From positions 62,001-126,000 of the forward strand of contig NZ_BMFQ01000002.1 of assembly GCF_014638915.1 (NCBI RefSeq): a DNA stretch of 64,000 nucleotides. The letters run 5' to 3'. The position numbers were made by a program, and so were the translations under genes. The notes below the pieces were generated by a model, which worked only from the letters and a program-made list of their open reading frames with translations, made no database searches and had not been told where the DNA came from. How positions within the stretch are numbered: the stretch's first letter is position 1; each line of letters starts with the position of its first letter. Origin of the DNA: Xanthomarina arctica. Its GTDB lineage: Bacteria > Bacteroidota > Bacteroidia > Flavobacteriales > Flavobacteriaceae. Of the stretch, positions 49,662-56,332 are shown piece by piece.

Positions 49662-50567
49662 ATGAGAGCATTGGTTATTTCAGGAGGAGGCAGTAAAGGT
49701 GCGTTTGCAGGAGGTGTGGCGCAGTATCTTATTGAAAACAAAAAACACCAATACGATTTGTTTATTGGAACTTCTACAGGGAGTTTGTTGGTGTCTCATT
49801 TGGCTTTGAATAACGTAGATAAAATTAAGGAAATTTATACCAATGTCAATCAGCAGTCTATTTTTAATGTCTGCCCCTTTACTATTAAGAGTAAAAATGG
49901 AATTGAAACCATTAAAATCAACCATTTTAATGTGTTGCGAAACTTGATGCGAGGTAGTAAGACCTTTGGTGAAAGTTTTAACCTGAAAAAGCTTATTAAA
50001 AACACCTTTAGTGAAGCGGAATTTCAACAGTTAAAAGCATCTCATAAAGATATTGTAATAACGGTTTCAAATTTATCTCTTAATCAGGTGGAGTATAAAT
50101 CGATAAAGGATTTTGATTATGATGCTTTTTGCGAGTGGGTATGGGTTTCTTGTAATTACACGCCATTTATGACCTTAGTTAAAAAGAATGGCTGTGAGTA
50201 TGCTGATGGAGGTTTAGGTTCTATGGTGCCTATTGAAGAGGCTATTAAACGGGGCGCCACACATGTCGATGCTATTGTTTTGCAAACCGAAATAACTCAT
50301 TTTAATAGAATGCCTTCAACAAACGCTTTTTCATTGTTAACAAACATGTTTGCTTTTATGTTGGATAGAATAGAGAGTCAGAACATTAGAATAGGTAAGT
50401 TTGTGGCAACCAATCAGGACACTATTATTGATTTTTATTATACGCCAACAGTTTTAACAACCAACTCGTTGGTTTTTAATAAGGAAAAAATGAATTTGTG
50501 GTGGCAAAGTGGCTTTAATTTTGCCAAATTTAAAAATGAAACAGTAAGTCCGTTAGAAACCGAATGA
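49662..50567 (+). CDS. Patatin-like phospholipase (tandem copy 1)
   Basis: A 301-residue patatin-domain lipid acyl hydrolase. The oxyanion motif is SGGGSKGAFAGGV (7-19), the nucleophile elbow GTSTG has S38, and the catalytic aspartate D182 is in YADGGLGSM. No signal peptide is seen, so it may act in the cytosol or on the inner membrane. It starts right at the end of the M1 peptidase gene and overlaps the next patatin gene by 4 bp (ATGA). Confidence 0.9.
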   Translation: MRALVISGGGSKGAFAGGVAQYLIENKKHQYDLFIGTSTGSLLVSHLALNNVDKIKEIYTNVNQQSIFNVCPFTIKSKNGIETIKINHFNVLRNLMRGSKTFGESFNLKKLIKNTFSEAEFQQLKASHKDIVITVSNLSLNQVEYKSIKDFDYDAFCEWVWVSCNYTPFMTLVKKNGCEYADGGLGSMVPIEEAIKRGATHVDAIVLQTEITHFNRMPSTNAFSLLTNMFAFMLDRIESQNIRIGKFVATNQDTIIDFYYTPTVLTTNSLVFNKEKMNLWWQSGFNFAKFKNETVSPLETE

Positions 50568-51451
50568 AAGCATTAGTAATATCTGGAGGAGGAAGTAAAG
50601 GCGCCTATGCTGGAGGAGTAGCTCAATATCTTATGGGGCATCAAGGAAAATCTTACGATATGTTTTTAGGAACATCAACGGGGAGTTTATTGATTCCTCA
50701 TTTAGCAGTAAATGAGGTTTCAAAGTTGTACGACATTTTTACTAATGTGCAACAACATGACATTTTTAGTGTGAGTCCATTTGTACAACGTAAAAAAGGC
50801 GATCGGGAATATGTGTCTATAGATTTTATAAACTCTATGTGGCAGTTTGTTAGGATGAGACGAACCTTTGGTGAAAGTAAAGCTTTAAGAAGAAATATTA
50901 AGCGCAATTTTACTAAAGCCGAATATTTAAAGATAAAATCAGAAAAATCTGATGTGGTTGTTACGGTTTCAAACCTCTCATTAAACACCGTAGAATATAA
51001 ATCCATCAACGATTGTAGCTATGAAGAATTTTGTAATTGGATATGGATTTCTTGCAATTACATTCCGTTTATGTCCATTGCCAAAGTAAATGGTTATGAG
51101 TATGCAGATGGCGGTTTAGGGTGTGTGGTTCCTATACGGGAGGCAATAAGGCGTGGCGCTACAGAAGTAGATGCTATTATTCTGGAGGCTGAAAATATTG
51201 AGAACAAAAAAATATTAGGTAAAAACCCCTTTTCACTTATGCTTAATCTTTTTGGGCACTTACTCAATCAAGTAGAGCAGAACGATATAGTCATTGGGAA
51301 ATTAGTAGCCAAGTCCAATGGTGTCAAGCTAAATCTCTTTTATACTCCTTCCAGTTTAACCGAAAACTCCTTGATTTTTAGTAAAAGATTAATGACTAAA
51401 TGGTGGCAACAAGGGTTTGATTATGCTAAGAAAAAGCATTTGGGTTCTTAA
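50564..51451 (+). CDS. Patatin-like phospholipase (tandem copy 2)
   Basis: A 295-residue paralogue of the preceding gene, collinear with it along the whole length (SGGGSKGAYAGGVAQYL, GTSTGSLL with S38, SNLSLNTVEYKSI, ISCNYIPFM, YADGGLGCV). The catalytic Ser-Asp pair is intact. Start and preceding stop overlap as ATGA, giving translational coupling. The two genes are a tandem duplication that has diverged in the middle region. Confidence 0.9.
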   Translation: MKALVISGGGSKGAYAGGVAQYLMGHQGKSYDMFLGTSTGSLLIPHLAVNEVSKLYDIFTNVQQHDIFSVSPFVQRKKGDREYVSIDFINSMWQFVRMRRTFGESKALRRNIKRNFTKAEYLKIKSEKSDVVVTVSNLSLNTVEYKSINDCSYEEFCNWIWISCNYIPFMSIAKVNGYEYADGGLGCVVPIREAIRRGATEVDAIILEAENIENKKILGKNPFSLMLNLFGHLLNQVEQNDIVIGKLVAKSNGVKLNLFYTPSSLTENSLIFSKRLMTKWWQQGFDYAKKKHLGS

Positions 51452-51471
51452 ATTGCGTTCTTTCTAAGCTA

Positions 51472-51993
51472 TTACCACATCTCGCTTACTTCTTGTTTTA
51501 TAAATGATAAAGCAGCATCACTTGGTGCGCGTTTTTCCATCATTTCGGTTAAAACAACTTCTCTAAGTTTGTTTGCTGTATCTGTTTTTTCAAGTAAACT
51601 GCCCTTTCTTATTAATTGAATTGTGGCATTTTTAGCAGCTGTAATGATGTTCCAGCAATCATCGCTTATATAAATTTGTTGCGACAGATTATGGTCAAAT
51701 TCTTGTTCAATTGCAGCTATAATTAAGGTTTCGTAATCTTCTTTGTTTGAAGATGTTGGGCTAATTCTTATTAGTAGTTTTGAAGGTGTAATGCGTTCTA
51801 AAAACAACGCCATTCGTTCATATGCTTGCAGACGTAAAGGCATGGCTGTAACTTGCATGTCTTTATGCAAAAGAAAACGTCTTCTGCCATCTTCATTTTT
51901 AGTATGCTCTTTAAAAAAAAGGTAAGCTATTAAACCTGTGACTAAAGTTGGAATAGCAAACATGAATAAATCGATAATTCTTTCGGAATCCAT
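51472..51993 (-). CDS. Membrane-anchored DUF7935-like protein
   Basis: A 173-residue protein with one N-terminal membrane helix (IIDLFMFAIPTLVTGLIAYLFF, 5-26), after which comes a cytosolic-looking region with MPLRLQAYERMALFLERITPSKLLIRI and a HNLSQQIYISDDCWNIITAAK segment. These match from memory a conserved Bacteroidota family annotated DUF7935; its function is unknown. A strong promoter lies upstream. It is convergent with the second patatin gene, 20 bp apart. Confidence 0.72.
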   Translation of the reverse strand: MDSERIIDLFMFAIPTLVTGLIAYLFFKEHTKNEDGRRRFLLHKDMQVTAMPLRLQAYERMALFLERITPSKLLIRISPTSSNKEDYETLIIAAIEQEFDHNLSQQIYISDDCWNIITAAKNATIQLIRKGSLLEKTDTANKLREVVLTEMMEKRAPSDAALSFIKQEVSEMW

Positions 51994-52034
51994 AAGTAGT
52001 ATTTATTTTTAAGAATGGTGTTTTATATATATTA

Positions 52035-52065
52035 CAAACATAAGATGTTTTTTATTATAGCACAA
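52035..52065 (-). promoter_or_regulatory. Promoter of the DUF7935-like gene
   Basis: On the minus strand, TTG (52063-52065) is followed after 20 bp by TATGTTTG (52035-52042). The start would be near 52028, about 35 bp before the ATG. Confidence 0.65.
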
Positions 52066-52189
52066 ATTATCACTTGATCGAATGAAAGAGGGTTTTCGTT
52101 CAATGAGAACTTCTATTCCATAAACAGTAGTATGTAGTCTTTGTATTACACCCTATTTTGCACTTGCTATTAATCAATAAACCTAAATT

Positions 52190-52230
52190 CGTCAGTAGAA
52201 TTTCATTTTTTTTGCTGACGTTTTTTTTTT
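52190..52230 (+). terminator. Orphan hairpin with T-run upstream of lgt
   Basis: CGTCAG (52190-52195) pairs with CTGACG (52215-52220), followed by ten T. It is a terminator-like signal on the plus strand although no plus-strand gene ends there (the preceding one ended at 51451). It may end a small RNA or act as an attenuator in the lgt leader. Confidence 0.6.
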
Positions 52231-52322
52231 GTTGGACTTACGATGAAAACAAATCAACATTATAGAAAGGGACATTTTAAGTTTGTCAAAAAAATGTAAA
52301 AACTTATTAAACACTTGTTTAT

Positions 52323-53123
52323 ATGCATCCAGAGTTATTCCAATTTTCTTTACCAGAATTTCTATCTAATATTTTTGGAGTATCAGATATAACAGTCTAT
52401 ACCTATGCTTTTTTAATAGCTTTAGGGACTTTGGTGGCGGCGCAGTACACAAAATGGAGCGCCAAAAGAGAATTGGGTGTAGTTAACTTGCCAAATGCTT
52501 TTTTTTATTACATTTTTATTGCTGGTTTTATTGGAGGAAAATTGTTTTACTATCTGCAAGACCCAAAATTATACCTTAAAAATCCAAGTTTACTATTAGA
52601 TAACTTTTCAGGAGGCTTTGTGTTTTATGGCTCATTTGTTATCATCATCCCATATGTTTTCTGGTATTTAAAAAGATATAAGTTACCAGTTTTACCTATG
52701 TTGGATATTTTAGCTATTACAACAACCATTGTACACGCTATAGGTCGTTTGGGTTGCTTTACAGCAGGATGCTGTTATGGTTCGCCTACAGATAGTAGAT
52801 TCGGAATAATATTCCCAACTACCCACAACATGTCTGTCCATCCTACACAATTGTATGAAGTAGGTATGTTGGTTTTTATCATGCTTTTTCTATTAGTAAT
52901 TAAAAAAAGCCAACAATTTAACGGACAAATTTTCTTTATCTATTTAATGTTATATGCCTTAGGTAGAGGTGTTCTGGAGTTTTTTAGAGGAGATGAGAGA
53001 GGGTTTATAATAGATGATAAATTATCACACTCACAATTTATAGGCTTGTGTATTATAATGCTAGCCACATATTTTTATTACAAATTTTATAAACAAAATA
53101 AATTAAAAACAATTAATATTTAA
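52323..53123 (+). CDS. lgt: Prolipoprotein diacylglyceryl transferase
   Basis: An inner-membrane enzyme that adds diacylglycerol to the lipobox cysteine of prolipoproteins. The 266 residues have several membrane helices, the HAIGRLGCFTAGCCYGSPT segment (the Lgt signature in its Bacteroidota form) and the C-terminal SHSQFIGLCIIML. It is first in a run of genes that encode lipoproteins, its own substrates, starting 4 bp before the MopE-like lipoprotein. Confidence 0.95.
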   Translation: MHPELFQFSLPEFLSNIFGVSDITVYTYAFLIALGTLVAAQYTKWSAKRELGVVNLPNAFFYYIFIAGFIGGKLFYYLQDPKLYLKNPSLLLDNFSGGFVFYGSFVIIIPYVFWYLKRYKLPVLPMLDILAITTTIVHAIGRLGCFTAGCCYGSPTDSRFGIIFPTTHNMSVHPTQLYEVGMLVFIMLFLLVIKKSQQFNGQIFFIYLMLYALGRGVLEFFRGDERGFIIDDKLSHSQFIGLCIIMLATYFYYKFYKQNKLKTINI

Positions 53124-53127
53124 AACT

Positions 53128-53802
53128 ATGAAAAACAAATTTTTAAAAACGGTTTTACCAGTTATGTTATTGATAACTGCTGTATTTATAATAGGTTCAG
53201 GATGTTATGGTGAGCCAACTGGAGATTGGTATGAAGATGCAGATGGAGATGGTTATGGGAATATTTCAAGTTATATTGGTCAATCGGATCAGCCTCAAGG
53301 ATATGTGAGAGATCATTCAGATTGCGATGATACCAATGCAAATATTTATCCGAATGCCATAGAAATTCCAGATAACGACATTGACGAAAACTGTAACGGA
53401 CTTTTCGGAATTACTTTTTATAAAGATTCTGATAATGATGGTTTCGGAGACCCAAATTCTGGTTCTTTTCATGAGATCAATTTTGGAGATGAAGCTCCAG
53501 ATGGTATGGTCTATAATAGTGCGGATTGTGATGATACCAATGATATGATAAATCCTTTAGCAGATGAGATTGTTGGTAATAATATAGATGATAATTGCGA
53601 TGGAGATGTAGACATTTTTGAATATTATACAGACGCAGATGGCGATGGTTATGGTTCTGGGTCCGCTTTACCTCCTCCAGCAGTAGGTGTTCATAATAAC
53701 TTAGACTGTGATGATACAAATCCTGAAGTGCATCCTTATGCTATAGAAGTTGAAAATGGTATTGATGATGATTGTGATGGAATCACTGATGAAATTATCT
53801 AA
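53128..53802 (+). CDS. MopE-like calcium-binding repeat lipoprotein
   Basis: A 224-residue protein with signal MKNKFLKTVLPVMLLITAVFIIGSGC (lipobox GSGC). Three tandem units share the pattern YxDADGDGYG...DCDDTN...IxPxAxEIxxNxIDDNCDG, as in the putative metal-binding region of MopE (PF11617). The acidic D/N-rich loops look like Ca2+ sites. It is presumably surface-exposed. It begins 4 bp after lgt. The role of the family outside methanotroph copper binding is not established. Confidence 0.85.
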   Translation: MKNKFLKTVLPVMLLITAVFIIGSGCYGEPTGDWYEDADGDGYGNISSYIGQSDQPQGYVRDHSDCDDTNANIYPNAIEIPDNDIDENCNGLFGITFYKDSDNDGFGDPNSGSFHEINFGDEAPDGMVYNSADCDDTNDMINPLADEIVGNNIDDNCDGDVDIFEYYTDADGDGYGSGSALPPPAVGVHNNLDCDDTNPEVHPYAIEVENGIDDDCDGITDEII

Positions 53803-53904
53803 AAAAGCATCATAAAAATAAAAATATCCAATTAAGGGGTAACAATTTCCTAGTTATTTGATATAAGGGAAATACATAAATAATATAAAATCAAATTAAT
53901 GATT

Positions 53905-54339
53905 ATGAAAACAACTATCAAATCTCTATGTCTACTAGTTTTGACACTAATTTTATTTAACTGCGATAACGACGACGACGTCAATGCAGTCAATGAAGAT
54001 GTATGTAATTATGCTGGATTTACTTTTTTAGATACATCAGATAATACGCAAACCTTAATTCCTGAAGCAGAATTAACAACAGATTTTTACTATACGTCAT
54101 CCAATGGCCCTGAAGTAGAAATTTATGAAACAGCAAATCCTAGTGATTTTTGGTTTGTAACATTGGTCGTTGCAGACGGTGCAACAGGAACTGGTCAGTT
54201 AAACCTGGGAGGAACTATTCACACTGTTAATGTTGCTTGTCAGCGTACAGGAAATGCTGTGGGTGAAGAAATGCGTTACGATATTACTGCAAGCGGGTTA
54301 GAAGCTGAGTTTTGCGTTATAATCGATTTGTACCATTAA
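53905..54339 (+). CDS. Small hypothetical lipoprotein
   Basis: A 144-residue predicted lipoprotein from ATG 53905 (MKTTIKSLCLLVLTLILFNCDND; lipobox LFNC, then an acidic linker DNDDDVNAVNED). An ATG two codons upstream (53899) is also possible. The mature part is beta-rich, contains Cys pairs (VCNYAGFTFLD, VACQRTGN, EFCVIIDLYH) and has no recognised family. It lies 102 bp after the MopE-like gene, within the lgt cluster. Confidence 0.75.
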   Translation: MKTTIKSLCLLVLTLILFNCDNDDDVNAVNEDVCNYAGFTFLDTSDNTQTLIPEAELTTDFYYTSSNGPEVEIYETANPSDFWFVTLVVADGATGTGQLNLGGTIHTVNVACQRTGNAVGEEMRYDITASGLEAEFCVIIDLYH

Positions 54340-54401
54340 AAATAAGTAATGTAATTGTGGTGAAAAATTTTATTTCACAACGATCAAAAAAATAATGTAA
54401 A

Positions 54402-55844
54402 ATGAAAAAGAGACATTTAATACTATTTCTAATCACTACAATCTTTTTAGGTTGTAGTGATCAGAATGGTGAAGGAGCCTACCAGGATCATCCTTGTGAG
54501 GTTGGAGATCAAGGGGTGTATATAAATGAAAGCGATGAAATAAATGAAGCGAATCTACTTTTTGATGATTCGCGGATGGTTATTCAATACGTAACAGGAC
54601 ACCCAGATGGCGATTATTACCATATGTACAGTATGGGGGTTAGCCCCGTAATGGACTTATATACCTTTGCTATAAATGCAGGAGACACCTCAACTTTAGA
54701 CCAGAATTTTAATGTTACTGCTGGAAGTTATTTAACGGTAGACGGAACACCTTACCCTCAAAACAATAATGTTGTATTAAATACTATTATTGGCGGGTCT
54801 CAAGTAGGGGGCGCTGTTAAAATGGATTTTGAAGGAGATTATGATCCCTGGGATGACGGCGCCTTTCGTGTAGTTGGTGAATTATGTGTTGAAATAGACG
54901 AGGTTATTAATTATAATGAATTTGTTTATATCACAGATGGTACAAATCTTAAGGTTGTGGATGTTACAAATCCTATCTCTCCTTCTTTGGCAACTAGCGT
55001 AAGTTTGCCCTCTAGTCATTATGTTAAAGTTATTAATAGGAGTGTTGCGGTTGTAGGGCAAACCGCTAGTTCAGAACCTTATGTAAGCACTATAAATATA
55101 ACCGACCCTGAAAGTAGTTATGTAGCGGCTACAACATCAAAAAGTAGTTCGAATACTATTTTAACAGATGCTATTAAGTTAGATAATAAAGTGATTTTAA
55201 CAGATTTACATTCTAGAAATAAATTGTTTGTAACGGCTACTAATGATATGGAGGAGATTGGAGATGCTCATGGTGGTTTTTGTATAACAAACCTGAATAA
55301 TGATCATCTAGTTTTATTGGATGGTTTAGGCGTGTCTACTTATAAAATTGGTTTTAATTTTCAACTTACATTTCCTTTTTTACCAAGCAATGTTTCCCTC
55401 CTTTGGACATCTTTGGTTGGAAATAGGTTTGATAAAATTGAAAATGATGGGCAGTATGCTTACGTAGCTAACGTAGAAGGTCAAAAATTAATAAAGCTAG
55501 AAGTTAATGCTTCAGCAATTAATCAATTAAGCTCGTTAAATATTGGTGGGCATCCATCTGCTTTAGAAATCTATAATAACTATGCATATGTTACGATGTC
55601 TCCAACCTTGACAACGCCATATAATGCGGGTTTTGATGGTATTAAAATGATTGATTTAAACACCATGCAGGTTATTGATAGTGTTATGTTAACAAACGCA
55701 AGTGGTGTAGTTGTTAAAGGGATTTACGCTTATGTAACGGATGCAAACGGCTTACACATTTATAATATTAGTTCAGGTAGCTTGAATTTAATTTCAACAT
55801 TCAATCAAGGATTTGGTAATTATATATCCCTATTAAGCTATTAA
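54402..55844 (+). CDS. Beta-propeller lipoprotein (LVIVD-like repeats)
   Basis: A 480-residue predicted lipoprotein (MKKRHLILFLITTIFLGCSD, lipobox FLGC). The N-terminal 165 residues are of unknown type. From about 170 on there are LVIVD/YVTN-like propeller blades: FVYITDGTNLKVVDVTNPISPSLATSV, QYAYVANVEGQKLIKLEV, NYAYVTMSP...IKMIDLNTMQVIDS, IYAYVTDANGLHIYNI. Such proteins bind at cell surfaces. It lies 62 bp after the previous gene and ends 1 bp before the next ATG. Confidence 0.8.
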   Translation: MKKRHLILFLITTIFLGCSDQNGEGAYQDHPCEVGDQGVYINESDEINEANLLFDDSRMVIQYVTGHPDGDYYHMYSMGVSPVMDLYTFAINAGDTSTLDQNFNVTAGSYLTVDGTPYPQNNNVVLNTIIGGSQVGGAVKMDFEGDYDPWDDGAFRVVGELCVEIDEVINYNEFVYITDGTNLKVVDVTNPISPSLATSVSLPSSHYVKVINRSVAVVGQTASSEPYVSTINITDPESSYVAATTSKSSSNTILTDAIKLDNKVILTDLHSRNKLFVTATNDMEEIGDAHGGFCITNLNNDHLVLLDGLGVSTYKIGFNFQLTFPFLPSNVSLLWTSLVGNRFDKIENDGQYAYVANVEGQKLIKLEVNASAINQLSSLNIGGHPSALEIYNNYAYVTMSPTLTTPYNAGFDGIKMIDLNTMQVIDSVMLTNASGVVVKGIYAYVTDANGLHIYNISSGSLNLISTFNQGFGNYISLLSY

Positions 55845-55884
55845 GATGAAAATAAAATAAAAGTATGTCGTTTTTTCTATTGGT

Positions 55885-56169
55885 TTGCTTGTTTTTAGTT
55901 GTAAAAATGAAAATAATGCCCAAACAATTGAAAAAGAGTCTAAATCTGAAATGGCTAAAACCTTAACTGAAAAAGAAAGGATAGAAATAGTCACCTATTA
56001 TCTAATCAACGAAAGAAAATTAGACAAAAAGGATTTTCATGAAATCATTTTTTTAAATGATATAGCAGATGGTGTAAACGTCATTCACTATGAAGGTAAA
56101 GATGCTTTTTTTAGTTTTAAGTTTTCTGAAGCATTAAAATTTTATAATTTGAATAAAAAACAGAAATGA
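55885..56169 (+). CDS. Small lipoprotein with disrupted signal peptide
   Basis: The frame 55861-56169 codes for KYVVFSIGLLVFSCKNEN, a textbook lipoprotein signal (lipobox VFSC), then about 85 residues rich in Lys and Glu. The natural ATG at 55846, 1 bp after the upstream stop, reads MKIK and then a TAA at 55858-55860 in the same frame, so the signal cannot be made from it. The only standard start left in frame is TTG at 55885, which leaves a signal too short to work. It is either a recent pseudogene or uses an unusual start or readthrough. Confidence 0.55.
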   Translation: MLVFSCKNENNAQTIEKESKSEMAKTLTEKERIEIVTYYLINERKLDKKDFHEIIFLNDIADGVNVIHYEGKDAFFSFKFSEALKFYNLNKKQK

Positions 56170-56265
56170 ACTATCCAGAAAATAGCAATTATATTTGTTC
56201 AGATACTTAACTTAAATAGAATATCAAAACCATTACTTTTGTAATAATCAATTCCAATTAATCTA

Positions 56266-56332
56266 TTGAAACAAAAAAAACGCCATATCTCAATTTTATC
56301 CAATTTGATATGGTGTTTTTTTTATGTTTCAA
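56266..56332. other. Long hairpin at the start of the sensor kinase frame
   Basis: TTGAAAC (56266-56272), eight A and CGCCATATC (56281-56289) pair with GATATGGTG (56307-56315), eight T and GTTTCAA (56326-56332), giving about 24 pairs with one G-U and a 2-base bulge; the loop is 17 bases. The arms carry A8 and T8 runs, so it looks like a bidirectional terminator or an attenuator. A TACTTTTG -7-like box at 56234-56241 lies just upstream. Confidence 0.8.

Larger units (their letters stand above)
51994..52322. other. 329-bp divergent spacer
   Basis: It contains the minus-strand promoter for the DUF7935-like gene (52035-52065), a hairpin with T-run (52190-52230) and a -7-like TAAGTTTG (52278-52285) for lgt. 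No gene was seen. Confidence 0.7.

Noticed and set aside
53128-53802. MopE-like protein as EF-hand calmodulin-like
   Set aside because: The D-rich loops follow the MopE/thrombospondin-like DCDDTN pattern, not the EF-hand spacing of helices.
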